From: Oscillospiraceae bacterium
GTDB lineage: Bacteria; Bacillota; Clostridia; Oscillospirales; CAG-272
DNA length: 42,819 nt
NCBI GenBank assembly: GCA_015063645.1
Contig: SVTS01000015.1
Span: 1 to 42,819 of the forward strand
Direction: 5' to 3'
Both the position numbers and the translations under genes were made by a program. A model generated the notes under the pieces. That model had not been told where the DNA came from. It saw only the letters and a list, made by a program, of their open reading frames with translations, and searched no databases. Of the stretch, positions 1-7,710 are shown piece by piece (position 1 is the first letter of the stretch; every line of letters begins with the position of its first letter).

Positions 1-217
1 TGTCCATATCCAGAGGCTGAAAAAACGGAGGCGGACGATCAAAATCCATTTTGTGAAATGCACCATCGGCATCCACAAGGGTTTCCAGTACCGTATCAGA
101 CTCTCGTTCCAGCATCATCCAGTTAAGGCTGTTGATAGCAAGGACGATGAACAGGAGCAGACAGGTAACTGCCGTCATGGTGAATATGATAAATCGTCTT
201 TTTAGTGTCTTTGTCAT
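1..217 (-). CDS. Sensor histidine kinase, N-terminal part (cut by window edge)
   Basis: Only the first 72 or so codons lie in the window. The protein opens with a short basic stretch (MTKTLKRRF) and one hydrophobic segment at about residues 9-28, then runs into a polar, presumably extracytoplasmic, region that continues past base 1. The catalytic part is not visible, so the kinase call rests on this membrane start and on its place 51 bases downstream of an OmpR-type response regulator, the usual order for a two-component operon. Start chosen at 217 because AAAGGA lies 12 bases upstream; an ATG at 229 directly abuts that ribosome binding site and is less likely. Confidence 0.7.
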   Translation of the reverse strand, partial: MTKTLKRRFIIFTMTAVTCLLLFIVLAINSLNWMMLERESDTVLETLVDADGAFHKMDFDRPPPFFQPLDMD

Positions 218-268
218 TGCTATGACCATTCCTTTCTAACGATTAGAGTCTGAAAAATGATCCATTTT

Positions 269-943
269 TCAGACTTGAAACTCCAGTTTATACCCAATAT
301 TACGCTTTGAAATAATCTCAACCTTGGAGTTCATGGCAGTAAGGCGCTTGCGCAGATAGGAAACATACAGCCAAACGCTGTTAATGTCTGTTTCCGTATT
401 ATACCCCCACGCTTTAACAAGCAAATCTTCCGTGGACATAAACATCGTGTGATTGAGCATGAGCTGCTCCATCAGACGATATTCCTGCTTTGGCAGCTGA
501 AAGGAAATCTCGCCCACATTGATCTCGCCGGACTGCATATTCAGCGTTAAGTCGCCAAAGTGAATCAGATCGGGGTGGAATTCCTCACGCCGTCTGAGCA
601 TGGCACGGATTCTGGCAATCAGCTCACCCATATCAAAGGGCTTGGGAAGGTAATCGTCCGCACCGGTATCCAGTCCACGGATGCGATCCGCTACCTGTGT
701 TTTTGCAGTCAGCAGAAGCACCGGTGTTCTGCATCCGTTTCTGCGGAGTGCAGACAGCACTTCCAATCCGTCACGCTTTGGCATCATAATATCAAGAATA
801 ATGCCGTCATATTCGCCGGACATGGCATAATCATAAGCATCGGCACCGTCATATACGGCATCCACGATGTATTTGTGGTATGTAAGATAATCCACAACGG
901 CTTCGGACAAAGCCGGTTCATCTTCGGCGTATAAAAGCTTCAT
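269..943 (-). CDS. OmpR/PhoB-family response regulator
   Basis: 224 residues, full length for the family. Residues 1-115 form a receiver domain with the acidic pair E7/D8, phospho-acceptor D51 in LDIMMP, T79 and K101 (in LPKPFD). Residues about 125-222 form a winged-helix DNA-binding domain; its ending (SYLRKRL, then RNIGYKLE) is typical of the OmpR/PhoB effector. It would be phosphorylated by the kinase encoded just downstream and bind promoter DNA. The start has a strong ribosome binding site (AAAGGAGG, 5 bases away). A TATAAT-like hexamer lies at 973-978, but I see no convincing -35. The signal sensed is unknown. Confidence 0.95.
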   Translation of the reverse strand: MKLLYAEDEPALSEAVVDYLTYHKYIVDAVYDGADAYDYAMSGEYDGIILDIMMPKRDGLEVLSALRRNGCRTPVLLLTAKTQVADRIRGLDTGADDYLPKPFDMGELIARIRAMLRRREEFHPDLIHFGDLTLNMQSGEINVGEISFQLPKQEYRLMEQLMLNHTMFMSTEDLLVKAWGYNTETDINSVWLYVSYLRKRLTAMNSKVEIISKRNIGYKLEFQV

Positions 944-1067
944 TGCAACCTCCTTTGAACAGTATTTATAATATTATAACACGCAAATGTGACGATTTCT
1001 TCAACGCTGCGTGCAAAGATATAGAAATACATTGTAATTATACCACTTGAACCTTAGACATACATAG

Positions 1068-1111
1068 GAAAAAGCCACGACCTCTGTTCAAAGCAAACAT
1101 CAGTCGTGGCT
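1068..1111 (-). terminator. Rho-independent terminator after the DUF6061-like gene
   Basis: Stem AGCCACGAC/GTCGTGGCT (1073-1081 with 1103-1111). On the minus strand it is followed by a T run, just after the stop of the gene at 1117. Confidence 0.75.
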
Positions 1112-1116
1112 CATTT

Positions 1117-1362
1117 TTAGTCCAAAGGCTTATACTCGGTTACAGTTTTCAAATATGTTTCGGGATCGCCATTCAGAATAAGCTCTGCATACTCCAAAGG
1201 AGCGTTGTAGATCAGATAGTCAAGCTCTGATCTTTCGTACATATTACGGGCAACTTCGTTCTCAACAGCGATTGTATCAATAGCAATCATGCTGCCATCG
1301 GTGAATTTCAGCTCCACACAGCAGTTATCGAAGTTATATTCGCTGGATATAAGGCGTTTCAT
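1117..1362 (-). CDS. Small DUF6061-like protein
   Basis: 81 residues beginning MKRLISSEYN. The sequence looks like the small DUF6061 family of Clostridia (features such as TDGSMIAIDTIAVENEVA and a YLKTVTEYKPLD-type end); function is unknown and the family call is from memory. The start is the ATG at 1362, because GGAGG sits 8 bases upstream; a TTG further up would place the ribosome binding site inside the protein. Upstream the reading frame stays open back to a G7 run at the end of the XRE fragment, so the two may once have been one gene (see findings). A terminator follows. Confidence 0.7.
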   Translation of the reverse strand: MKRLISSEYNFDNCCVELKFTDGSMIAIDTIAVENEVARNMYERSELDYLIYNAPLEYAELILNGDPETYLKTVTEYKPLD

Positions 1363-1426
1363 AGGGTTTACCTCCAAAATTGTATTGTTTGGAAGTAATG
1401 TAAGCGTGGGTTTTAGTGTGGTATCT

Positions 1427-1564
1427 TTAAGTTTGGGAACCCCCCCTCTCCCACTTGGATACTGCTTTATCGGTGATACCCAGTTTTTCTGCCAACTGCA
1501 TTTGTGTTAAGTTTGCCTTTTTTCTGCACCCGGCAATAAATCTTCCGATTTTTATTTGATTCAT
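1427..1564 (-). pseudogene. Truncated XRE-family helix-turn-helix regulator
   Basis: 45 codons with a good ribosome binding site (AAAGGAGG, 8 bases from the ATG). The product is a nearly complete XRE helix-turn-helix: LTQMQLAEKLGITDKAVSKW, then ERG. Reading then runs through a G7 tract into GSQT and a stop, where family members normally continue with a longer helical domain. It could be a frameshifted gene, since one base fewer in the G tract would open the frame into the DUF6061-like gene, or a truncated relic. A functional mini-repressor is possible but unlikely. Confidence 0.65.
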
Positions 1565-1717
1565 GATCTGCCTCCTTTCGCATACAGTGTAACAGCAATT
1601 TCACATTAAATACACCCACCATTGGTTTAGTGAGGAGAAGTAAACCTGTGGTAGAGTGAGAATTGACCGTCAAATCCCCATATATCATCCTGTTTTATTG
1701 CGAATTTCGCATTTGTG

Positions 1718-1798
1718 TTACCAACGCATGGGATTTTCACGGATATATCGGACCGTTTCTTCATAATCTTCCCGATCACGAAGGATGTGTTCACGAAG
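1718..1798 (-). pseudogene. Relic: C-terminal end of a RAYT/IS200-like transposase
   Basis: The minus-strand reading from 1798 gives LREHILRDREDYEETVRYIR, then ENPMRW and a stop. It resembles the conserved tail of REP-associated Y1 transposases (an 'H-I-R-D-x-x-D-Y' segment, then 'Y-I-x-x-N-P-x-x-W'). Upstream of it the frame is closed by a stop within a few codons, so only about 26 residues survive. A REP-like palindrome lies 52 bases away. The match is by eye. Confidence 0.5.
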
Positions 1799-1849
1799 GG
1801 ATGTTAGAAGTTGTCAAAGATTTTACGCACAAACCACATCTATCACCAC

Positions 1850-1873
1850 AGGGCGGGAGCAAGCCCCCGCCCT
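1850..1873. repeat. REP-like GC-rich palindrome
   Basis: Imperfect 24-base palindrome with GGGCGGG and CCCGCCC arms. The core resembles the palindromes at 21946-22007 (CGGGGGCTT-type arms). There is no T run on either strand, so it is not a typical terminator for the rhamnosidase gene. It shares the 360-base intergenic stretch 1565-1924 with the transposase relic; I see nothing else there. Confidence 0.55.
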
Positions 1874-1924
1874 ATGACATGAGATGACACGAACTGACTG
1901 TTTTCTGTCTGAATTTTCCCTGAT

Positions 1925-3811
1925 TTACTTTTCCAGCAGCACATGATAATAATACACCGGCATCGCGCTCCATCCGTGGCAGAGGCTGCCCGCGCGGTTG
2001 AAATCTGCCTCGCCTTTTTCCGTCTCCCAGACGGAGGTGGCGCCCGCATCCAGCATCGGCTTATAGACAGCTTCGATATCGGCAAGGATCCACGGCGCGT
2101 ATGTATCCCGATCCACCTGCAGAAGCGCATCGTACAAAAAGCACTTCATGCTCAGGGTGATCGCCACGGCATCGCTCTTCCGTTCCGCCAGCTTTTTCGC
2201 CAGAGCGGCGGCTTCCTCGCCCGTAATCACGCCGGCGAGGATCGCCAGAGAGTTGCCCAGCTCGCTTATATGTACGGATTCATTATAATCGGAGAAGAGT
2301 CCCTCCTCGGGCAGCCAGAACGTGCGGCGGATTGCGGCACGGATCCGGTCGGCGGTATCGCCCGCATCAAAGGGCAGATCCAGTTTTGCCGCCAGGAAGC
2401 GCATGGCGTCAATGGCGCGGACGGCGAGGCAGTTCAGCAGCAGATCGGGACACGCGTCCTCATGTCTGCCCAGTCTGCCGGAGAGTCCGCTCGACCACTC
2501 GTAGAAGTTCCAGTTCTGCTTGCCGGGGAAGGTGGGGATCAGATCATTTTCAATCCGGGAAGTGAACACAGCCAGAACGGAGCACAGCTTATCCCAGACC
2601 TCACGGGCAAGGGATTCGTCTCCCGTGTACTGCGTGTATTCCAGCACCTCGATGAAATAATGGAGGGAGAAAGACGGAATCGTCAGATCGGTTCCGCAGG
2701 GGGTGGTGATGGCAAGAAGTCCGTCGGGACGGCGGTCCTGCGCCATCAGGGACAGGCAGGAACGGGGGAACTGATATTCGCGGAAAGCGTGATAGCCGGC
2801 GATGATCTGATTCCGTCCGTCCATGGCGTACAGTGCCTGTTCCCGCCACGGGCAGTCCTCGTAATGCTCATGCATGCACAGCCGGAGAGTACGGACGCAC
2901 ACGTCATAGATTGCCTGACGGAGCGGCGTTCCCGCATCAAAGGGAACCTCCGTCACCGGATATACGGTAGGCACCACAGCCGCCTCATGCAGGGCGATCG
3001 GCTCTTCGCAGAAAATCTCCAGATACCGGCAGCCAAGGCGGCGGAAGGGGTTCATATAGGCATTTTCACCGGGCTTTACGGTATATTCCACGCTGAAATC
3101 ACGCCCGCCGACTTTCCGGCGCACGCATCCGTCCACGATATGCTCGCCGTAGGCGACGGTGATCTTCTGTTTTGTATCAGACACCAGTTTCAGGGAGATG
3201 AAGCCCACTTCTTCCCTGCCGAGATCAAGCAGGAAATGCGTCAAGCCGTCGCCGCCGATCATTTTGCCGACGATAGACTCCTCCAGTACCAGTTTCTTAT
3301 TGGGGCGCGGAACCGGATCCGCCTCAAATCCCGTCAGAACGGCAGGATGGAAGGGAACGGATTCATCCGCCGATGCGTCATAGTGGAAGCTATACCCCAT
3401 CTGACTCGTAATGATCTTGCACTGATGGGGGACGTAATGCACGTCGGCACGGCAGAGCGTATCCGCGCCGCTGCAGACCGCCGTCTCACCGTCCGTCAGA
3501 ACCTCAAAGCACACGCCCGCCTTGCCGGGGAAATAGACGCTGGACGCAGTACCGAAATACCATACGATTACGGAAAGGGTATTTTTCCCCTCACGGCAGA
3601 AGGGGGTGATATCCACCTCGTCAAATACTTTATAATGCGGGAAATCGCCGTACTGCCCGAACACGGCAAGTTCCCCGTTCAGATACACGGCATACTGGGA
3701 ATCGGCGGAAATGCGGAGCACATTTTTGCCGCCGGCGGCAAATTCTGCTGTAAATTCGGCATATTCATCAGGTGCGGGAGATGCGTTCTCCCAGATCCAC
3801 TGCGCTTTCAT
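1925..3811 (-). CDS. GH78-type alpha-L-rhamnosidase-like glycoside hydrolase
   Basis: 628 residues with no signal peptide, so probably cytoplasmic. Residues about 1-290 are beta-rich, like the accessory domains of GH78; the rest is the (alpha/alpha)6 catalytic region. The family signature DCPWREQALYAMDGR holds the acidic residues corresponding to the general-acid cluster of characterised GH78 enzymes, and the later GATSVWE...GSLCHGWSA segment carries the second catalytic Glu and the His-Gly-Trp motif. It would remove terminal rhamnose from imported plant or bacterial glycan fragments; substrate is inferred. Start at 3811 is set by GGAGG 8 bases upstream. It is divergent from a sugar-binding lipoprotein, which probably belongs to the same use pathway. 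It is shorter than many multi-domain GH78 enzymes. Confidence 0.88.
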   Translation of the reverse strand: MKAQWIWENASPAPDEYAEFTAEFAAGGKNVLRISADSQYAVYLNGELAVFGQYGDFPHYKVFDEVDITPFCREGKNTLSVIVWYFGTASSVYFPGKAGVCFEVLTDGETAVCSGADTLCRADVHYVPHQCKIITSQMGYSFHYDASADESVPFHPAVLTGFEADPVPRPNKKLVLEESIVGKMIGGDGLTHFLLDLGREEVGFISLKLVSDTKQKITVAYGEHIVDGCVRRKVGGRDFSVEYTVKPGENAYMNPFRRLGCRYLEIFCEEPIALHEAAVVPTVYPVTEVPFDAGTPLRQAIYDVCVRTLRLCMHEHYEDCPWREQALYAMDGRNQIIAGYHAFREYQFPRSCLSLMAQDRRPDGLLAITTPCGTDLTIPSFSLHYFIEVLEYTQYTGDESLAREVWDKLCSVLAVFTSRIENDLIPTFPGKQNWNFYEWSSGLSGRLGRHEDACPDLLLNCLAVRAIDAMRFLAAKLDLPFDAGDTADRIRAAIRRTFWLPEEGLFSDYNESVHISELGNSLAILAGVITGEEAAALAKKLAERKSDAVAITLSMKCFLYDALLQVDRDTYAPWILADIEAVYKPMLDAGATSVWETEKGEADFNRAGSLCHGWSAMPVYYYHVLLEK

Positions 3812-3843
3812 AGGATGATCCTCCAAAAAATTGTGTTTATATC

Positions 3844-3872
3844 AATATACCAGAAATCGGGACGCATGTCTA
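3844..3872 (-). promoter_or_regulatory. Promoter of the GH78 gene
   Basis: On the minus strand TAGACA (3867-3872), a 17-base spacer and TATATT (3844-3849). Start would fall near 3837, about 26 bases ahead of the ATG. Confidence 0.7.
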
Positions 3873-3964
3873 CAGGTATTTCGCACAATTTAATCGGTGT
3901 TTTTTCGTCATTTTGCACATTTGAAATGTATAGGATTTGCAATACCGAAAGCGAGAATATGCAA

Positions 3965-3993
3965 TTGAATAAAAAAATGGGGTGTGCTATACT
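3965..3993 (+). promoter_or_regulatory. Promoter of the 4038 lipoprotein gene
   Basis: TTGAAT (3965-3970), 17-base spacer, TATACT (3988-3993). It is divergent from the GH78 promoter, with about 90 bases between the -35 elements, enough for a shared operator. Confidence 0.75.
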
Positions 3994-4037
3994 GTTCATG
4001 CACAATAAAATTTCCATTTAACAGAAAGGATTTGTAT

Positions 4038-5546
4038 ATGGTAAACAAAATCACAGCACTTCTGCTGGCAGTCTCCCTTCTGGGGCTTTCTGCGCTGACG
4101 TTCACCGGCTGCAGCGAAGAGAATCCGCCCTCTTCGGTCACTACTTCCGAAGAAAGCTCCGCCGCCCCCGACACATCTGCGGACATTCCGGCGGAAACCG
4201 CCCCTCTCACCGCATACGACTATCTGCCGGATAAAGATTACAACGGAAAAGCTTTCGACATGATGACGCACAAGAACAGCCGTTATGCCCCCGGTCAGTT
4301 CATCACGGAGGAAGAAACCGGTGATCTGATCATGGATGCTGCCTACCGGCGCAATCTGGCAGTGTCGGAAAAATTCGACGTCAAGTTCACCAATAACTCG
4401 GTCACCTCCGGGTCCTATCCCGACCTTGTACGTGCTGAGCTGATGGCGCAGACAACCGACATTGACATGTTGTTCGGCGGTCTGACTACGGTACATCCTC
4501 TGTCAACGGAGGGATTCTTTGCCGTGAACAGCATCCTGCCCTACCAGCAGAATCTGGAGGACAAGCCCTGGTATACCCCCAATCTGAATAAGGGTCTGAT
4601 CTATAAAGGAAAGCAATCCATGTTTTTCTCGGACATGACCTGTATCAACTTCCCCTACGGCACTTTCATGAACGTATCCCTCGGAGAGCGGATGGGCATC
4701 ACCGGCGTGGAGAAGATCGCACTGGAGGGCAAGTGGACGATCGACCGTCTGCTGGAATACAGTGCCAGGGGCTCTGTTGATCTGGACGGTGACGGCGCAT
4801 GGACCAAGGCGGATCAGTACGGATTCGGTTCTTACATTGCGGTAAACAATACCTCAAACGGAGATACCGCGCTGTCCTTCCAGTACGGCATGGGACAATT
4901 CACCACTGCAATCAACGAAAGCGGCGAACCGATTCTGACTGTAAACAGTGAGCGAACCCTGCAGATCCTGGACAAGCTGAACAGTCTGTTTTACATGGAC
5001 AACCGTACAGATTTCTTCAACACAAGCAAAACCGGCGCCATGGTATTCGCAGAAAACCGGATGCTGTTCTTCAATGCAATTCTGATGCATGCGCCCAACT
5101 ATATGCGCGACATGACGGACACCTACATAGCGCTTCCGATGCCCAAACTGGACGAGGATCAGAAAGACTATCACACCATTGTCAGCGTCACCGGCAGCGT
5201 ACACATGATCCCCCGGACAGTGGATGATCCTGAATTTGCATCGCTTATCTTTGACGCACTGTCCTATGAGGGATACAAACAGGTCACACCGGCATGTTTT
5301 GAATTCTCCATGAAGCTGAAATACGCTGCAAATGAAGCGGCATCTCAGCTGTATGACATCATCCGCGACAGCATGATGATGGATTTCGGCATGGTATATG
5401 ACGGCGGCATCGGCATGTCCACGATCGTATCGGGACTGCTCGCACGGAAATCCATGGATTTCGCCTCCGCTTACGCTTCCCTTGAGCCGAAAGCTCTTGC
5501 ACATTATGCGGATGTAATCAAAGAACTGACCAAGACAGGAAACTGA
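4038..5546 (+). CDS. Extracellular sugar-binding lipoprotein (ABC family 1 type), paralog 1
   Basis: 502 residues. A lipoprotein signal peptide ends at Cys25 (TFTGC) and is followed by a Ser/Thr/Pro/Glu-rich linker. It shares a distinctive architecture with the products at 16821 and 18371: an N-terminal GDLIMDAAYRRN-like motif, a central EF-hand-like calcium loop (DLDGDGAWTKAD) and a C-terminal SMKLKYA...IIRDS segment. These features mark family 1 solute-binding proteins for oligosaccharides, anchored outside the membrane. Start at 4038 is set by GAAAGGA. No permease genes adjoin it, so it must use a transporter encoded elsewhere or act as a sensor. Its divergence from the rhamnosidase suggests rhamnose-containing glycans as ligand (inference). 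Confidence 0.85.
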   Translation: MVNKITALLLAVSLLGLSALTFTGCSEENPPSSVTTSEESSAAPDTSADIPAETAPLTAYDYLPDKDYNGKAFDMMTHKNSRYAPGQFITEEETGDLIMDAAYRRNLAVSEKFDVKFTNNSVTSGSYPDLVRAELMAQTTDIDMLFGGLTTVHPLSTEGFFAVNSILPYQQNLEDKPWYTPNLNKGLIYKGKQSMFFSDMTCINFPYGTFMNVSLGERMGITGVEKIALEGKWTIDRLLEYSARGSVDLDGDGAWTKADQYGFGSYIAVNNTSNGDTALSFQYGMGQFTTAINESGEPILTVNSERTLQILDKLNSLFYMDNRTDFFNTSKTGAMVFAENRMLFFNAILMHAPNYMRDMTDTYIALPMPKLDEDQKDYHTIVSVTGSVHMIPRTVDDPEFASLIFDALSYEGYKQVTPACFEFSMKLKYAANEAASQLYDIIRDSMMMDFGMVYDGGIGMSTIVSGLLARKSMDFASAYASLEPKALAHYADVIKELTKTGN

Positions 5547-5564
5547 TCTTTCCGGAACACGGAT

Positions 5565-5603
5565 AAGCGGCATCAGAGAACACTCTGATGCCGCTTCTTT
5601 TTC
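5565..5603 (+). terminator. Strong rho-independent terminator
   Basis: A perfect 14-bp stem (5565-5578 with 5583-5596), AACA loop and a T-rich tail, after the lipoprotein gene. Confidence 0.9.
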
Positions 5604-5608
5604 ACATC

Positions 5609-5637
5609 TTGACAATTTCCACAGTCTGTTATATAAT
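5609..5637 (+). promoter_or_regulatory. Consensus sigma-A promoter of the 5671 operon
   Basis: TTGACA (5609-5614), 17-base spacer, TATAAT (5632-5637): exact consensus. Confidence 0.9.
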
Positions 5638-5670
5638 GAAAGCATAATTATTTTACAGGGGATTTACAGT

Positions 5671-6708
5671 ATGTGTAATATTGCAGGATACGCGGGCACA
5701 CAGCCCGCCGCACCGATTCTTCTGAAAATGATGCTCGCCGAGGAGGGCTTCGGCGGCGGATACTATACCGGTATTGCCACCGTCCACGAGGGCAGGATCT
5801 ACTACGCCAAGCTGACCGGCGACACAAAGCGGCTGATCGACAATACGGATGCCGCCTCCCTGCCGGGCACGGTCGGCATCATCCACAGCCGCTCCAAATC
5901 CGGCGGCGGAGACGAGTGGGCGCATCCCTTTGTGGGAACCAAAAACGGTGAAACGCAGATCGCCTATGTCGCCAACGGTGTCGTAGGACATTTCGCTCCT
6001 CAGCGCCCCGAACAGATGAAGATCGCCGACGCGCTTCTGGCGGCGGGATATGATATGCAGTCCCGTGTTGTACTGGACAGCAAGATGTACAACAAACTCT
6101 CCGACGGAACCACCGCACACATGAGCGACGTAATGTGCCAGCTGATTCTCTCGGAGATGGACAGGGGACTTGCCCCGGCAGATGCCATGGCGGCGGCATT
6201 CTGCGGCATGCCCTCGGAAATTGTGGGACTTCTGCTCTCCCTTGCCAATCCGGATGCCGTAACCTTCTCCCGCATCAATTATCCCATGTCCGTCGGCTTT
6301 GCCGATCACGGTGCATATCTCGCCACTACGGCGATCGCATTCCCGGAGGATGCGGGGGAGCCGATGCTTCTGCCCGCCTGCTCATCGGGATGTGTATACA
6401 GGGATCACATGGAGATCATCCCGTTCAAAGATCCCCCGGCAAAAGTCGCACCGATCACCGCCCGTGTACGCGCGGAGGCATATGACGCGATTCTCGCCAG
6501 GCTGGAGGAGGGTCCCCAGATGATGGGGGCACTGTGCAAAGCGGCAGCCCTCTGTTTTGATGAGGCAGATCTCCGGCAGGATGCGCCGCTGGCGTACGAT
6601 ATCCTGCACGCCCTGCACAAGGCAGACAAAGTCCGCTTTGAGCAACTCCGTGTTCCCGGTGCATTCGAGCATCTGGATGCACCGAAAATCCGTATTTCCC
6701 TCGTTTGA
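5671..6708 (+). CDS. Stand-alone class II glutamine amidotransferase-like protein
   Basis: 345 residues. It starts MCNIAGYAG, so Cys2 becomes the N-terminal nucleophile once Met is removed, as in Ntn-type glutaminases (GlmS, PurF, AsnB). H72-S-R74 corresponds to the 'HTR' segment, and N102-G103 to the oxyanion-hole NG; the usual preceding His is Ala here. No synthetase or isomerase domain follows; the C-terminal 120 residues are helical and unassigned. It could be a glutaminase partner subunit or an Ntn amidohydrolase. Ribosome binding site CAGGGGAT. It is first in an operon with the phosphodiesterase at 6736 (27-base gap), under a consensus promoter, so expression is probably high. The physiological substrate is unknown. 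Confidence 0.75.
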   Translation: MCNIAGYAGTQPAAPILLKMMLAEEGFGGGYYTGIATVHEGRIYYAKLTGDTKRLIDNTDAASLPGTVGIIHSRSKSGGGDEWAHPFVGTKNGETQIAYVANGVVGHFAPQRPEQMKIADALLAAGYDMQSRVVLDSKMYNKLSDGTTAHMSDVMCQLILSEMDRGLAPADAMAAAFCGMPSEIVGLLLSLANPDAVTFSRINYPMSVGFADHGAYLATTAIAFPEDAGEPMLLPACSSGCVYRDHMEIIPFKDPPAKVAPITARVRAEAYDAILARLEEGPQMMGALCKAAALCFDEADLRQDAPLAYDILHALHKADKVRFEQLRVPGAFEHLDAPKIRISLV

Positions 6709-6735
6709 AAAACGAACAAATAAAGGAGACTCATC

Positions 6736-7482
6736 ATGGCAAATCTGTATCCGATGCCGGATTACCGTTCATTTATCAATTACGCTCACCGCGGCGCCAG
6801 TGAATACGCGCCGGAGAACACACTTCTGTCCTTCTACACGGGTATTCTCATGGGCGCCAACGGTATTGAAACTGACGTGCAGCGCACAAAGGACGGTATT
6901 CTTGTTCTGTTCCATGACGGATCACTCACCCGCGTGACGGGCGAAGAAGGCGCTGTCGCCGATTATACATATGAAGAACTCCGCCGCTTCAGTGTAAAAA
7001 GAGGGCATCTTTCAGATAAAATCTGTACGCTGGAAGCGTTTCTGCAGAATTTCTGTCATCGGGATCTTACCTTCGCCATTGAACTGAAATCCGCTGGCGT
7101 GGAGGAGGATACAGCCGCACTGATCCGCCGCTACGGTGTGGAGGAAAAGGTGGTAATCACTTCGTTCGGATTCCAGAATCTCTGTGCCATGCGCAAGGCT
7201 GCGCCCGAGTTGAAATGCGGCTTTCTCACCTCCACTGTGACCGATGAGCGGCTTGCCGAAATGAAAGAATTGGGCATCGGAGAAATCTGCCCGAAAGCAA
7301 CAGAAATCACCGCAGCGGATACCGTCCGCTGGCACGAGATGGGATTCAACGTTCGGGCATGGGGCGTGGCGAATACGGAAATCATGCTCAGCGCCTGCGA
7401 AGCAGGCGTGGACGGCATGACCGTCAACTTTCCGGACAAACTCACCGCCTATATCGCGGAAAAATGGGGAACGAAAGCATGA
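6736..7482 (+). CDS. ugpQ: Glycerophosphodiester phosphodiesterase
   Basis: 248 residues, the normal length for cytoplasmic UgpQ-type enzymes. The family motifs are all present: H18-R19-G20 and PENT near the start, E45-x-D47 as metal ligands, and H60-D61 as catalytic histidine (VLFHD). It hydrolyses glycerophosphodiesters to glycerol 3-phosphate and an alcohol. No signal peptide. Ribosome binding site AAAGGAGA. It sits second in the operon behind the class II amidotransferase, and its stop overlaps the start of a short downstream reading frame (ATGA). The symbol is by family resemblance. Confidence 0.9.
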   Translation: MANLYPMPDYRSFINYAHRGASEYAPENTLLSFYTGILMGANGIETDVQRTKDGILVLFHDGSLTRVTGEEGAVADYTYEELRRFSVKRGHLSDKICTLEAFLQNFCHRDLTFAIELKSAGVEEDTAALIRRYGVEEKVVITSFGFQNLCAMRKAAPELKCGFLTSTVTDERLAEMKELGIGEICPKATEITAADTVRWHEMGFNVRAWGVANTEIMLSACEAGVDGMTVNFPDKLTAYIAEKWGTKA

Positions 7483-7592
7483 CCGAAACAAGAAAATTCT
7501 GGCTGGACACAATGCTCCGCACCGAAAGTCCGCCACCGGTCATGCACTCCGGACGCAAAGACACATATTTGAACGAAAGAGCAAAAACTTGA
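7479..7592 (+). pseudogene. Short N-terminal gene fragment overlapping the phosphodiesterase stop
   Basis: 37 codons starting at an ATGA overlap with the phosphodiesterase. The beginning (TRKFWLDTMLRTESPPPV) looks like the opening of a large enzyme of the DUF2264 or glycan-lyase kind, but the frame ends after a divergent stretch and nothing follows before the next promoter. I read it as the surviving start of a gene whose body was deleted; a real 37-residue peptide cannot be excluded. The family guess is weak. Confidence 0.4.
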
Positions 7593-7632
7593 ACAAACAG
7601 CACAAAAACTTCCGCTATTTTTGCAATTTAAC

Positions 7633-7661
7633 TTGACACATTCCCATAAATGTGGTATAAA
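7633..7661 (+). promoter_or_regulatory. Promoter of the CBM9-like secreted protein
   Basis: TTGACA (7633-7638), 17-base spacer, TATAAA (7656-7661). Confidence 0.85.
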
Positions 7662-7710
7662 TATTACAGCAAATTTTTTTGCAATTTATTATTCATCAAG
7701 GAGAACAAGC

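Noticed and set aside
1663-1887. 74-codon plus-strand frame between the XRE relic and rhamnosidase
   Set aside because: No start signal and it crosses the transposase relic and REP palindrome.
1943-4021. 692-codon open frame on the plus strand opposite the rhamnosidase gene
   Set aside because: It is an antisense shadow produced by GC-rich codon use; the minus frame has the GH78 motifs, start signals and promoter.
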